This document shows, piece after piece, positions 23,163 to 32,458 of a stretch of 32,510 nt of DNA. The position numbers were made by a program, and so were the translations under genes. The notes under the pieces were generated by a model. The model had not been told where the DNA came from. It ran no database searches and saw nothing but the letters and a program-made list of their open reading frames with translations. How positions within the stretch are numbered: position 1 is the first letter of the stretch; each line of letters begins with the position of its first letter. Source of the stretch: Rikenellaceae bacterium (lineage in GTDB: Bacteria > Bacteroidota > Bacteroidia > Bacteroidales > UBA932). Location: assembly GCA_003542575.1 (NCBI GenBank), contig DPKJ01000009.1, positions 29,932-62,441 of the forward strand. Direction: 5' to 3'.

Positions 23163-23858
23163 ATGATGAAGTATTGTTTGATATTGCTTTTTACCTTTAC
23201 AGCTGTTACACTTGCGGCTCAACCTGAAAAGGGAGAGATTCGTTCGGGTAACAGGGCATATTCGAAGGGCAATTTAGAGAGGGCAGAGATTGATTACCGC
23301 AGGGCATTGGAGCAAAATCCGGGTTCGGTTCACGCTATATACAACCTTGGTAATGTGCTTTACAAAAGGCAGAATGCTGCTGAGGCAGAGAAGTTGGTTT
23401 CGGTTCTGAAAGATTCACTGGCAAATGAAGTTGTTGCTCCCAAGGTGTTTCATAACCTGGGCAACTACACTCTTGACCAGAAAAAATATTCCGAGGCGGT
23501 TGAGTATTACAAGAGTTCGCTGAGGCTAAATCCTGACGATGACGAGACGAGGTCTAACCTTGCATACGCTCAGAAAATGCTTAAAAATGAGCAGGATAAA
23601 CAGGGTCAGGATAACAAGGACAACAAGGATAATAAAGATAACAAAGACGATAAGCAGAATCAGGACAATAAAGACCCTGATCAGGATAACAAAGATCAGG
23701 ACAAAAAAGATCAACCTCAGCCTCCTCCTTCAATAACTCCTCAGGCTGCTCAGCAGATGTTGCAGGCTATACAGAATAAAGAGAAGGAGACTCAGGAGAA
23801 GGTGAATAAAGAGAAGGCGAAGGTTCTGCAAGGAAAACAAAAAGAGAAAAACTGGTAA
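23163..23858 (+). CDS. batC: BatC, secreted TPR protein
   Basis: A 231-aa protein with an N-terminal signal peptide (to about LAAQ, residue 19) and two to three TPR motifs (about 25-145, with GNRAYSKGNLERAEIDYRRA and FHNLGNYTLDQKKYSEAVEY). It ends in a hydrophilic tail of repeated Asp-Asn-Lys-Gln-rich units (about 145-185) and a proline-rich stretch. Two adjacent ATGs (23163, 23166) are possible starts. The tail is encoded by short AAGGATAAC-like tandem units that could vary in number. Operon gene. Confidence 0.92.
   Translation: MMKYCLILLFTFTAVTLAAQPEKGEIRSGNRAYSKGNLERAEIDYRRALEQNPGSVHAIYNLGNVLYKRQNAAEAEKLVSVLKDSLANEVVAPKVFHNLGNYTLDQKKYSEAVEYYKSSLRLNPDDDETRSNLAYAQKMLKNEQDKQGQDNKDNKDNKDNKDDKQNQDNKDPDQDNKDQDKKDQPQPPPSITPQAAQQMLQAIQNKEKETQEKVNKEKAKVLQGKQKEKNW
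23600..23712 (+). repeat. Short tandem AAGGAYAAC-like units in batC
   Basis: Degenerate nine-base units encoding repeated Asn-Lys-Asp in the BatC tail. Confidence 0.6.
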
Positions 23859-23870
23859 AATACCGGATAT

Positions 23871-25643
23871 ATGAGAAACTTAAAAAGGATACTATTTACT
23901 GCTGTTTTAATAGTTTTGGCCGGCTTCAGATTGTCGGCCCAGACTTCGTTAACGGTTGATGTGCCCAGGGTTGTGGAGGCAGATGAGACTTTTCGTCTTG
24001 TGTTTAATGTGAATGCGCAGCCGGAATCCTTTTCGCCACCTGCCATTACGGGATTTGATGTGCTTGCCGGCCCCACCTCATCTACAATGAGTAGCACTCA
24101 GATTATTAACGGAAAGAGAACAGAGAGCTTTCAGGTTAGTTACACCTATATTGTTCAGGCAAAAAACATTGGCAGGTTCACAATTCCTGCTGCAACTGTG
24201 GTTGTTGACGGTAAGAGTTACTCTTCGCAACCTGTTACTGTTGAGGTTGTCAAGGGTGATCCGGGAGCCAAAAAGAGCGAAGAGACCTCCTCTACGGCAA
24301 TCAGCAACGATGATGTGTTTTTGAGGGTCTCACTCTCAAAGAGCAGAGTGGTAAAGGGTGAGCAGCTCATTGCAACGATTAAGCTTTACACCAGAGTCCC
24401 GATTGCTGGTTTTGAGGATGTTAAGTTTCCTTCGTTTAACGGCTTTTGGAGTCAGGAGATAGAGACTCCCCAAAATATTGAATTTGTAAGGGAGAGTGTA
24501 AACGGCAAAATGTACAACGCTGCTCTTTTACGGAGATATATGCTTATGCCTCAGCAGAGTGGGACTCTTCCAATTGAGAATGCCGAGCTTATTTGCCAGG
24601 TTCAGATCAGGTCTGCCGCGGCTGCCGCTCCAAGAAGTGTTTTTGATGATTTTTTTGATACATACCAGACTGTAAGAAAGAGGGTTACAGCCCCGGCTGT
24701 GAGGGTTGTGGTTGATGCTCTGCCTGCAGGTGCTCCTGCCTCGTTCCTTGGTGCAGTTGGTGACTTTAACATGAGTGCAAAATTGTCTCGTGACAGTGTA
24801 AATGCAAACGAGGCCTTTTCACTTATTGTTAACATTACGGGTACAGGTAACATTAATCTGATTGAGGCTCCCAAAATTGATTTCCCTGCCGGTTTTGAGG
24901 CTTATGATGTTAAGACTTCGGGCAACAAACAGTTTGAGTATCCTATTATACCTCGCGCCCCCGGAGTTTACACCATTCCTAAGATTGAGTTCTCTTTTTA
25001 CGATGTTGCCAAAAAACGTTATGTGACTCAGACTACATCCGATTTTGTAATAAAAGTAGGGCGTGATGCAGGTGGTACTGCCTCTTCAGGCGGTATTGTT
25101 CAAACGGGGGTAAACAGGCAGGCTGTAAGAAGCATTGCCGACGATATTCGTTTCATATACACAAAGTCTCCTCACCTGAAACGAGGGAACCTCTTTTTCT
25201 TTGGCTCGGCTACATATTTTGCAATCATAATACTGATAATTGTTCTCTTCTTTATTGTTGAGAAGATATTGTCAAAGCGTATTGAGCGTAACCGTGATGT
25301 TGCGGGTGTTAAAAACCGCAGGGCCAACAAGGTTGCCAGGGCAAGACTCAAAAATGCGGAGGCTCTTTTGAAACAGGGCTTGTATACAGCGTTTTACGAT
25401 GAACTTCACAGGGCAATTCTGGGCTACACTTCAGATAAACTAAACCTTTCACTTGCCGACCTCTCCCGTGATAAAATCAGGGCAGAGCTTGAGAAGAAAA
25501 AGGTTAAGGAGGATCATATTCAGGAGCTGCTATCAATAATTGAGCAGTGTGAATATGCCCGTTATGCACCCGATCCGGGTGGTTCAGAGATGGAGGCCAA
25601 CTACACAAGAGCCATAAGACTTATTTCAGATATGGAGGTTTAG
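23871..25643 (+). CDS. batD: BatD, oxygen tolerance membrane protein
   Basis: A 590-aa protein with a signal peptide (to about SAQ, residue 25), then several beta-sandwich domains spanning to about 430 (including the YTYIVQAKNIGRFTIPAATV motif typical of BatD), one TM helix (about 445-468, ATYFAIIILIIVLFFIV), and a cytoplasmic helical C-terminal domain (about 490-585). The family is DUF11/BatD. Length is typical. Two bases separate it from batE. Confidence 0.94.
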   Translation: MRNLKRILFTAVLIVLAGFRLSAQTSLTVDVPRVVEADETFRLVFNVNAQPESFSPPAITGFDVLAGPTSSTMSSTQIINGKRTESFQVSYTYIVQAKNIGRFTIPAATVVVDGKSYSSQPVTVEVVKGDPGAKKSEETSSTAISNDDVFLRVSLSKSRVVKGEQLIATIKLYTRVPIAGFEDVKFPSFNGFWSQEIETPQNIEFVRESVNGKMYNAALLRRYMLMPQQSGTLPIENAELICQVQIRSAAAAAPRSVFDDFFDTYQTVRKRVTAPAVRVVVDALPAGAPASFLGAVGDFNMSAKLSRDSVNANEAFSLIVNITGTGNINLIEAPKIDFPAGFEAYDVKTSGNKQFEYPIIPRAPGVYTIPKIEFSFYDVAKKRYVTQTTSDFVIKVGRDAGGTASSGGIVQTGVNRQAVRSIADDIRFIYTKSPHLKRGNLFFFGSATYFAIIILIIVLFFIVEKILSKRIERNRDVAGVKNRRANKVARARLKNAEALLKQGLYTAFYDELHRAILGYTSDKLNLSLADLSRDKIRAELEKKKVKEDHIQELLSIIEQCEYARYAPDPGGSEMEANYTRAIRLISDMEV

Positions 25644-25645
25644 TT

Positions 25646-26605
25646 ATGAGAGGAATCATTATGAAAAGGGCACATATATTTTTATTAGTGGCAACACTCA
25701 TTTCAGCGCCACTGTTTGTTAGTGCTGAAGAATTAAAATACGATCAAGCAGGCCAATCTGAACAATCAGGTCAGGCAGGTCAGTCAGTCCAATCTGAACA
25801 ATCAGGTCAGCAGCAGCTCCAGCTTCAGACACAACCGGCTCAACAGGAAGGTACTACAAATGACCAATCTGATGTGAATAAACCTTCGACTGCACAACTG
25901 GCCACAACGCCGGCTACTGAGCTGTGGGATATGGCAAATGAGAGCTACACCGCTGCAGAGTACAAACTTGCACTTGAGTACTTTCTTGAGATAGAGAAAA
26001 AGGGTTACGCTTCGTGGCAACTATTTTACAACATTGCCAATACCTATTTTAAACTTGGTTTTAATGGGAAGGCAGTCCTTTACTACGAAAGGGCTTTAAG
26101 GCTCAACCCATCTGAGAGGGATATTCAGAACAACCTAAGGCATGCTAAGGAGTTTACAGTTGACAGAATTGAGGAGATTCCCGATTTTATCCTTAAAACT
26201 TGGGTGAGGGACATCAACTACAAACTCTCATCTGATACCTGGGTTACTTTTTCGATTGTATTTTTCATTCTGGTTGCGCTTCTGCTGCTCAGTTTCAGGT
26301 ATGGACCAACACCCGGAATAAGAAAGCTCTCGTTTTTTGTTTCAATGCTTTTGTTGCTTGCGGGCATTACCGCAACACTGTTTGCATGGAACCAGCGCAA
26401 CGCATACCACAAAGAGCATGAGGCTGTTATTATGATGCCTGTGAGTACCGTAAGAAGCTCTCCCGATGTTTCGGGTACCACTCTTTTTATACTTCACGAA
26501 GGGACTAAGGCCCAAATTATCGAGAAGCTTGGTAAATGGGTTCGTATCGAACTTGCAGACGGCCGTCAGGGCTGGATTGCCTCAGAAGACATTGAGCTGA
26601 TTTAA
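25646..26605 (+). CDS. batE: BatE, TPR and SH3-like membrane protein
   Basis: A 319-aa protein with a signal peptide (about 6-27), then a Gln/Ser-rich spacer (about 33-70) containing repeated SEQSGQ-like motifs. TPR motifs follow (about 90-160, WQLFYNIANTYFKLGFNGKAVLYYERAL), then two TM helices (about 200-218 and 226-246) and a C-terminal bacterial SH3 domain (about 260-319). The last gene of the operon. An ATG at 25661 is an alternative start giving a cleaner signal peptide. A strong terminator overlaps the stop codon. Confidence 0.92.
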   Translation: MRGIIMKRAHIFLLVATLISAPLFVSAEELKYDQAGQSEQSGQAGQSVQSEQSGQQQLQLQTQPAQQEGTTNDQSDVNKPSTAQLATTPATELWDMANESYTAAEYKLALEYFLEIEKKGYASWQLFYNIANTYFKLGFNGKAVLYYERALRLNPSERDIQNNLRHAKEFTVDRIEEIPDFILKTWVRDINYKLSSDTWVTFSIVFFILVALLLLSFRYGPTPGIRKLSFFVSMLLLLAGITATLFAWNQRNAYHKEHEAVIMMPVSTVRSSPDVSGTTLFILHEGTKAQIIEKLGKWVRIELADGRQGWIASEDIELI

Positions 26606-26635
26606 CATTGTTAAACCAGCTCAATTCACTTTTTT
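26591..26635 (+). terminator. Terminator of the moxR-bat operon
   Basis: ATTGAGCTGATTTAACA (26591-26607) pairs with the complementary 26608-26625, almost perfect over 17 bp, followed by a T-rich tract. It includes the batE stop codon. Confidence 0.75.
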
Positions 26636-26833
26636 GATTTTATATTTAATTCTCTTTTGACCCTCTATTCGACTTTTTTATCGAATGTCTTTTCAATTCT
26701 CTTATTATATTTCTAATTGATTCTCTAATAGGTATTTTTCAATTGGTTTGTTTTATATTTTCTACTTAACTGTTTATCTAATCATCTGATTTTAAATAAA
26801 TGTCAGTGATTAATTAAATCAATTACTTCAAAT
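26636..26833. other. AT-rich convergent intergenic region
   Basis: No gene seen. A small hairpin ATTCGA/TCGAAT (26667-26686) is the only structure noticed. The region separates the convergent batE and M28 peptidase genes. Confidence 0.4.
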
Positions 26834-28435
26834 TTACCTCCTTTTGCGTGCTGCGGGTTGCGGTTTTACCGGTTCCGGCTCTTTGTAAAGATCTTCTCTC
26901 GACAGCAGTTTATCCTGATTTGCAAGGTTATAAAGCACAATAGCCATTACAACAGATGTATGATCCATGTACTCAGGGATGCTCATATTGTAGGTGTCTC
27001 TCTCGGTGTGCCAAATTTCACCATAGTTAAAGTCATAGCCTTTAGGGTCGGAGGTTCCGAAGCTTATTGTGGGTACTCCGTTAATTGCAAAGTAGGCGTG
27101 GTCTGAACCTCCGGCAGTGATTGGTTTGGGTCTTGCTTCACCCACTCTTTTGTTTAGTGTGAATGGGAATTCGGGGTTGATTCGGTTAAGATCCTGTGTT
27201 GCCTTTTTGAAGTCTTCGTACATGGCAGGAGGAACTGTAACGTTGTTGGCAATAGTCGGGCCTCCGTCACGGTTAAAGTAGTTTGATATTTTGTGAAGAT
27301 TCTCTTTGTTTGTCTCAACCCAGTGTTTTGAACCCCAAAGGCCAAACTCTTCGCCTGCCCAAAGGCAGAATGCGATTGACCTTCTTGTTTTTCCGCCTGC
27401 CTGCATAATCAGTCTGGCTGCTTCAAGATTTGGGGCAATTCCGGTTCCACAGTCAACTCCTCCTGTTGCAACATCAAATGCGTCAAGGTGGCCTCCGGAC
27501 ATTACATATTCGTCAGGGAATTCGGTTCCGCGTATAATTCCAATTACGTTGTGATATTTAACCGGACCCGGTTTAAAGTGATTTCTTATGTCAAACTCCA
27601 GCTGGAAATATTGTCTCTCCTTAACTTTTTGCTCGATAATCTTGTACTGGTGTTCGTTCAGTTTGATGTCCGGGCAGGTAGGGAGGTTGTCAAAATCCAT
27701 ACTCTGCAAGTTCTTACGGTCATACAATACTCTTAAAGGTACTGTAGATGACTGTATTATGCCCAGAATTCCTGCCTCTCTCATCTGTTTGTAAAAGAGG
27801 GCTGGGGCATCTTTATACTTTTTGAGCTCCTCTCTTGGTTTGTCAGGGTTTGCTCGGTTAATTCGTGTAATTGAGTCGTTATATCTTGCAATTTTGTCAT
27901 TCTCCGCAATTATCTTGGCTCTCATGGTGTCTGCAGACTCCGAATAATCGATAGGCCAGCCTTCGTTTTCTCCGGTTATCAGTACCCAAGCTCCTTTTAG
28001 CTTACCCTTCATTCTCTCAAAATCGGCACGTGTCTTTGGCTCCATCATCACATGACCTCTCTGCACTCCTTTGGTTCCCGAAGTGTAAGATGGGGTGGCA
28101 AAATGAAGCATCATTCCATCTTCACTCAACATTCTTCCAAACCATGGCCCTCTATTGAAGCCAACCGGAAGTTCTCCCACCTCAATCACCTGTACCTCCA
28201 GACCCCATTTTTCAAACAGCCCTGCAGCCCAGTAAGTGGCATTTTCATAGGCATCAGATCCCAGAAGCCTACCGCCGATTCTGTTGGTAAGTACATCAAG
28301 ATGATGCATTGTCCGGTTATCTTTGGTGCCGTACTCAATTATTTTGTCAATAACGTTTTTGTCCTGAGAGATCAGGTAGGTAGGCAATGTCAGCAGTAAA
28401 GCCAGTGCCAGAAGTGTGATTTTAATGTTTCTCAT
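26834..28435 (-). CDS. M28-family zinc aminopeptidase, secreted
   Basis: A 533-aa exported metallopeptidase. A signal peptide (1-24, ending LISQ) is followed by a PA-like insert (about 120-235) and the M28 catalytic domain (about 295-520). Zinc ligands and catalytic residues are visible: His316 in GGHLDAFD, Asp328 in GVDCGTG, Glu362-Glu363 in AGEEFGLWGS, and the late GGSDHAYF His. The start at 28435 is chosen over an upstream ATG at 28465, since the latter would precede the signal peptide by 10 residues and overlap the probable promoter. The tail is Pro/Arg/Lys-rich. It is probably a periplasmic or surface dipeptidase or aminopeptidase. Confidence 0.93.
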   Translation of the reverse strand: MRNIKITLLALALLLTLPTYLISQDKNVIDKIIEYGTKDNRTMHHLDVLTNRIGGRLLGSDAYENATYWAAGLFEKWGLEVQVIEVGELPVGFNRGPWFGRMLSEDGMMLHFATPSYTSGTKGVQRGHVMMEPKTRADFERMKGKLKGAWVLITGENEGWPIDYSESADTMRAKIIAENDKIARYNDSITRINRANPDKPREELKKYKDAPALFYKQMREAGILGIIQSSTVPLRVLYDRKNLQSMDFDNLPTCPDIKLNEHQYKIIEQKVKERQYFQLEFDIRNHFKPGPVKYHNVIGIIRGTEFPDEYVMSGGHLDAFDVATGGVDCGTGIAPNLEAARLIMQAGGKTRRSIAFCLWAGEEFGLWGSKHWVETNKENLHKISNYFNRDGGPTIANNVTVPPAMYEDFKKATQDLNRINPEFPFTLNKRVGEARPKPITAGGSDHAYFAINGVPTISFGTSDPKGYDFNYGEIWHTERDTYNMSIPEYMDHTSVVMAIVLYNLANQDKLLSREDLYKEPEPVKPQPAARKRR

Positions 28436-28453
28436 TTGTAATTTGGTTTGTTG

Positions 28454-28461
28454 CAAATTTA
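28454..28461 (-). promoter_or_regulatory. Candidate -7 promoter element for the M28 peptidase
   Basis: - strand TAAATTTG matches TAnnTTTG exactly. It lies 18 bases before the ATG at 28435 and would overlap a start at 28465. Confidence 0.45.
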
Positions 28462-28501
28462 ACATTATTGCTAAATATTTTTAACCTGTTGCATTTTATT
28501 T

Positions 28502-28509
28502 TAATTTTG
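28502..28509 (+). promoter_or_regulatory. Weak candidate -7 element for the YfcC-type transporter
   Basis: TAATTTTG matches TAnnTTTG, but it ends only seven bases before the ATG at 28517. It would imply a leaderless or very short-leader transcript. Confidence 0.25.
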
Positions 28510-28516
28510 GCATCCT

Positions 28517-30088
28517 ATGGAAAAGAAGAAATTTAAGATACCGCACACATTTGTAATAATTTTTGGACTGATAATAGTGAGCGCTCTTGTCACTTTTATC
28601 GTTCCGGGTGGTGAGTACAATAAAGATACCCTGGAGTTTAGCTACACTCAGAGTCAGCCTCAAAGCTGGCAGATTCTAACTGCTTTTTACAAGGGTTTTA
28701 CCCGTCAGGCGGGGATAATTGTCTTTATTCTGGTTATTGGTGCTGCTTTTTGGGTTGTGAATTCTTGCAAAGCTATTGATGCGGGCATATACTCTTTTCT
28801 ATCTTTCACACGTGGTTTGGAGAGGCACAGGTTTCTAAGGTATATTGGTGTAAATAATGTTGTGATTGTCTTGATTATGCTCATGTTTAGCATGTTCGGG
28901 GCAATATTTGGTATGAGTGAAGAGACAATTGCATTTACAATAATTATCATTCCTCTTGCTGTTTCGATGGGTTATGACTCCATTACCGGGCTTGCTATGG
29001 TTTATGTTGCTGCTCATGTGGGGTTTGCGGGAGCTATTCTGAATCCGTTTACAATTGGAATTGCACAGGATATTGCGGGTTTGCCAATCTTTTCGGGTAT
29101 CGAGTACAGGTTTTTCTGTTGGGTGGTTCTCAATCTGATTACAATATCTCTGGTTTTGTGGTATGCAAACAGGGTCAAAAAGAGTCCTCAGAAATCTCCG
29201 CTTTATAATGAGGATTCATACTGGCGTAAAAAAATTGAGTTGCAAAATGGAGAAACAATTGACTATCACACTCCTGCGGGTGCATGGTTCAGTTATTTTA
29301 CTACTCTTGTTGTTCTTGTGTTATTTTCGGTATTTCATTATCATACTTCAATCAAAATCGGAAGTTCGGTTTTTGATATTCCCTTCCTGATTCCTGTTGT
29401 CACTTTATTGTTTGCCATTGCGGGTTACAGAGGTTTGAAAAAGTCGGTTCACTTCTTTGTCCTCTACCTCCTCTTTTTTACAATTATCTTTCTGGTGATT
29501 GGGGTTATGGGTTACGGGTGGTATATCGGTGAGATTTCTGCTCTGTTTTTGGCTTTGGGAATATTGAGCGGGGTTGCTGCCGGTTATGGTGCAAATGAGA
29601 TTGTGGGTAAGCTTACAGAGGGTGCAAAAGATATTTTATCTGCTGCCCTTGTGGTTGGTCTGGCAGCCGGAATTATTGTGATTCTGGAGGATGGTAAGGT
29701 TGTTGATACTCTTCTTTATAGAATGTCGTCTGCTATGGCGGATACGGGCAAAAGTGCCTCCCTTGGTGTGATGTACATGATTCAGACGCTTATAAACATT
29801 GTGATACCTTCTGCAAGCGCAAAGGCTGCCATCACAATGCCAATTATGGCTCCTTTTTCTGATTTGATTGGGGTTTCGAGACAGGCAACCGTGCTGGCCT
29901 TCCAGTTTGGGGATGGTTTTACCAACATGATTACCCCAACTTCGGGAATTCTGATTGCTGTTCTTACAATCGCACGGGTTCCTTACGGTAAGTGGTTCAA
30001 ACTTATCTTACCGTTTATACTTCTGCTGATTGTCGTAGGATTCCTGCTGTTGTTGCCAACACTTTTCCTTGAGCTGAACGGGTTTTAA
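28517..30088 (+). CDS. YfcC/DcuC-type (C4-dicarboxylate carrier-like) membrane transporter
   Basis: A 523-aa polytopic protein with about 12 TM segments. The N-terminal KIPHTFVIIFGLIIVSALVT and VPGGEY are typical for the YfcC / AitC (anaerobic C4-dicarboxylate carrier-like) family, as are the later GMSEETIAF and the C-terminal GVSRQATVLAFQFGDGFTNM and TPTSG motifs. Substrates in this family include amino acids, peptides or dicarboxylates; the exact one is not readable. It is divergent from the M28 peptidase gene across about 80 bp, which could link peptide breakdown with amino-acid uptake (inference). Confidence 0.9.
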   Translation: MEKKKFKIPHTFVIIFGLIIVSALVTFIVPGGEYNKDTLEFSYTQSQPQSWQILTAFYKGFTRQAGIIVFILVIGAAFWVVNSCKAIDAGIYSFLSFTRGLERHRFLRYIGVNNVVIVLIMLMFSMFGAIFGMSEETIAFTIIIIPLAVSMGYDSITGLAMVYVAAHVGFAGAILNPFTIGIAQDIAGLPIFSGIEYRFFCWVVLNLITISLVLWYANRVKKSPQKSPLYNEDSYWRKKIELQNGETIDYHTPAGAWFSYFTTLVVLVLFSVFHYHTSIKIGSSVFDIPFLIPVVTLLFAIAGYRGLKKSVHFFVLYLLFFTIIFLVIGVMGYGWYIGEISALFLALGILSGVAAGYGANEIVGKLTEGAKDILSAALVVGLAAGIIVILEDGKVVDTLLYRMSSAMADTGKSASLGVMYMIQTLINIVIPSASAKAAITMPIMAPFSDLIGVSRQATVLAFQFGDGFTNMITPTSGILIAVLTIARVPYGKWFKLILPFILLLIVVGFLLLLPTLFLELNGF

Positions 30089-30125
30089 GTTTCAACCCAC
30101 ATTTAAAAACTGAACTTTTCAACAT

Positions 30126-30165
30126 AAAAAAACCACTCCGATAAACTCAGAGTGGTTATTTATTA
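30126..30165. terminator. Bidirectional terminator between the transporter and S41 gene
   Basis: AACCACTC (30131-30138) pairs with GAGTGGTT (30150-30157). An A-run on the left gives a T-tract on the - strand, and a T-rich tract follows on the + strand. Confidence 0.65.
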
Positions 30166-30194
30166 TTTACACTTTCAAAAATTTGATATTCAAA

Positions 30195-30303
30195 GCAGGC
30201 ACTGAAAAGTTCGTTTGCAGGTTTTGAAACTATTTTAGCAGGTTTTGACACGCTACTTTGCGGGCAATGAAACGCTACTTTGCAGGTTTTGAAAAATCTA
30301 CTT
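30195..30303. repeat. Five tandem 21-22-bp degenerate units after the S41 gene
   Basis: Units start at 30195, 30217, 30238, 30260 and 30282. The consensus is close to GCAGGTTTTGAAACGCTAC. The last unit contains the stop codon of the S41 gene (30298-30300). Confidence 0.75.
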
Positions 30304-31686
30304 AACAGGCGTTGTTGCAGTGTATGCTCCCCAGTTTGCTCTCTCTTCGTCAACCTTTATCTTCATTCCCTCTGTTAATGGGAAAGTTGTTTGTGATTTG
30401 GCAGGAAGTGGAGGGAATGTGCCTGTTTTTACATATTGCAATACCGCTTTTACCCAGTCATCATTAAGACCGAAGTCGTGGTAGAGGTCGTCCGGGCGAA
30501 AATGGTCAGGAATCAGACCGTCCAGGTAGTGACCGTAACCTACGCTGTTTACGCTAAAGAAGCATATTGGCAAAAATACATATTGCGGACTTGTGTAGTT
30601 GCCCTCAGGGTATGGAAGTACATACATTCCGTTTGGTTTTCCGTAGGTTGTTGAACCTACATGAACAACTGTCATTACGGGTTTGAGCCCGTTGAGAATA
30701 ACTTCGCTTGCTGATGCCGACCCTTTGGTGGTAAGTATAAAGAGGCGGTCGATATTCAATGATCCTGCAATTCTTTTGATAATTGTCTGAGTTTCAGAAT
30801 CATTGTCCCACGAACGGTATTTTTCGTTATGCTCTCTTCTTGCCAGAATTTTATTCTCTGCAGAAACAGGTGCTATGTAATTCGCCAACAGAGAAGTTGC
30901 CTTTGAGTCTCCTCCTCCGTTATATCTTAGGTCAAGAATAAGCTCCTTAACATTTTCAGATTTAAACATTGCCATGGCTTCGTCAATATCATTAAGCATG
31001 GTAGCTTTAAACGATAGGTAGTTGAAATATCCTACGCTGTGAGGCAGTCCTTCAAATTCCTGACCTGTGAATACCATTCTGTTAAGATACGACCTGGTTG
31101 TAATCACTCGTGCTGTGGCTGTAAAGGTTGTGGATTGTCCGGTGTGATTTTTAAATGTAAACTGGTTGGTCTTTTGAGCGTAAACGGAGTTGAATGTGCC
31201 GTTGGCAATCAGGGTGTTAACCGGTGTTCCGTTCAAATGGGTCAGCTCATAACCTCTCTTTATGTTATTTTCTGACATTGGAGTATTGGGATGAACATAT
31301 CTTACCCTAACGCTGTAGTCATTATAGTAATCTATGGGTTGTCCAAGACTTATGCCGTACGATTCGGAAACACCTGCCTCGGAATTGAGATATTCCTGAC
31401 CTGTCATCATCCAAGACCATCTGTCTTGTGGTACAATCAGAGTGTCAAAGTAGGCCTGAACAGTTTTAATTGGTTTGGCAACTATGTTTTTTGGAACATC
31501 TTTTGACCAGTAATAGATATCTGTCATCAGTGCATAAGTGTATGTTTTGATGGCTGCTAACGGATCTGGTTGGTCATCGGGATTATCATCGGGAATATCG
31601 TCTTTTTGACAGGATGTAGTTGTATATAAAGCTGTTACAACTGCTAACAGTAGTAACAAGAGTTTAAACCCGGAAATTCTGGACAT
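30298..31686 (-). CDS. S41-family (C-terminal processing-type) lipoprotein peptidase
   Basis: A 462-aa lipoprotein: a signal with lipobox TTSC (Cys26), then an Asp/Pro-rich linker (about 29-42). A helical N-terminal domain follows (about 45-100), a PDZ-like domain (about 105-190, with NNIKRGYELTHLNGTPV), and the S41 catalytic domain (about 215-400). The dyad is Ser325 in KGSASASE and Lys350 in TYGKPNG, 25 apart as in Tsp/CtpA. It is probably anchored in the outer membrane or periplasm, and may be exposed on the surface. A candidate -7 box TAAGTTTG lies 17 bases upstream. Confidence 0.92.
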   Translation of the reverse strand: MSRISGFKLLLLLLAVVTALYTTTSCQKDDIPDDNPDDQPDPLAAIKTYTYALMTDIYYWSKDVPKNIVAKPIKTVQAYFDTLIVPQDRWSWMMTGQEYLNSEAGVSESYGISLGQPIDYYNDYSVRVRYVHPNTPMSENNIKRGYELTHLNGTPVNTLIANGTFNSVYAQKTNQFTFKNHTGQSTTFTATARVITTRSYLNRMVFTGQEFEGLPHSVGYFNYLSFKATMLNDIDEAMAMFKSENVKELILDLRYNGGGDSKATSLLANYIAPVSAENKILARREHNEKYRSWDNDSETQTIIKRIAGSLNIDRLFILTTKGSASASEVILNGLKPVMTVVHVGSTTYGKPNGMYVLPYPEGNYTSPQYVFLPICFFSVNSVGYGHYLDGLIPDHFRPDDLYHDFGLNDDWVKAVLQYVKTGTFPPLPAKSQTTFPLTEGMKIKVDEERANWGAYTATTPVK

Positions 31687-31703
31687 TTTAAAAATATTTT
31701 ACA

Positions 31704-31711
31704 CAAACTTA
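31704..31711 (-). promoter_or_regulatory. Candidate -7 promoter element for the S41 gene
   Basis: - strand TAAGTTTG matches TAnnTTTG exactly, ending 17 bases before the ATG. Confidence 0.4.
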
Positions 31712-31781
31712 AACAATTTTTCGTAAATTGTGTTCTATAACAAAGCGACATTAATTACGAAACACCTTAAATGATGGCATT

Positions 31782-32312
31782 ATGATTGACCTGACAACTA
31801 TTGAAAGAAAAAACATTTTTGCAGTAAAGGGAAACCCTGTAACGCTGCTGGGTAATCCTGTAAAAGTTGGTGACATTGCTCCAGAAATAGTAGCATCGGA
31901 TCTTACGCTTAAAGATGTAAAATTATCTGATTTTCGTGAAAAGATAATAATACTGAGCGTGTTCCCGTCTATTGACACTCCGGTGTGTGCAAACCAGGTA
32001 AGAGCTTTTAACAAGAAGGCAACTGAGTTGTCGGATGATGTTGTAATACTTACAATATCAAAAGACCTCCCGTTTGCTTTGGGTCGCTTCTGTGCAGCTG
32101 AAGGTATTAAGAACATCCACACACTCTCTGATTTCAAATTCTCGAAATTTGGTCTTGAGTATGGTTTTCTTGTAAAGGAGAACCAATTGCTTGCAAGAGG
32201 TGTGGTTGTAATTGGTAAGTCCGGTAAAGTAAAATACGTAGAGATAACCAAAGACATCACAATCGAGCCGGACTACGACATGGCAATTGCTGCAGTGAAG
32301 ACGCTTCTTTAA
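31782..32312 (+). CDS. tpx: Thiol peroxidase (atypical 2-Cys peroxiredoxin)
   Basis: A 176-aa peroxiredoxin that reduces hydrogen and alkyl peroxides with thioredoxin. The peroxidatic Cys69 is in PSIDTPVCANQ, and the resolving Cys104 is in GRFCAAEG, 35 apart as in Tpx. The N-terminus is about 10 residues longer than usual; a nearby upstream ATG (31771) runs into a stop, so 31782 is the start. It is divergent from the S41 gene. Role in oxidative stress fits an anaerobe. Confidence 0.94.
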   Translation: MIDLTTIERKNIFAVKGNPVTLLGNPVKVGDIAPEIVASDLTLKDVKLSDFREKIIILSVFPSIDTPVCANQVRAFNKKATELSDDVVILTISKDLPFALGRFCAAEGIKNIHTLSDFKFSKFGLEYGFLVKENQLLARGVVVIGKSGKVKYVEITKDITIEPDYDMAIAAVKTLL

Positions 32313-32414
32313 AAAAATGTGTTGAGTTAAAAAGCTCTGTAATTACAGACCAAAGGTGTGGTTTAGGTTAGGTGATCAGATGACAGATGGTAGGTTTGAA
32401 ACTATTATGGAGCG

Positions 32415-32443
32415 GGGGGGCAGGCAACTGCCTCCCTTTTTTT
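32415..32443 (+). terminator. Terminator after tpx
   Basis: GGGGGGCAG (32415-32423) pairs with CTGCCTCCC (32428-32436), with one G-T wobble, and is followed by seven T residues. Confidence 0.6.
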
Positions 32444-32458
32444 GTTTTCATTAAGAGC

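Noticed and set aside
23526..23736. Antisense and frame-shifted ORFs in batC
   Set aside because: They are products of the repetitive Asp-Asn-Lys codons.
27306..27794. Several + strand ORFs inside the M28 gene
   Set aside because: Antisense frames without start signals or recognisable domains.
28436..28465. Upstream ATG for the M28 peptidase
   Set aside because: It would place 10 polar residues before the signal peptide and overlap the - strand TAAATTTG element.
30195..30303. CRISPR array
   Set aside because: Units are contiguous and degenerate, with no unique spacers and no cas genes.
30156..30353. 65-aa ORF with repeated KPA motifs over the tandem repeat
   Set aside because: Its pattern is just a translation of the 22-bp units and it overlaps the S41 gene end in a different frame.
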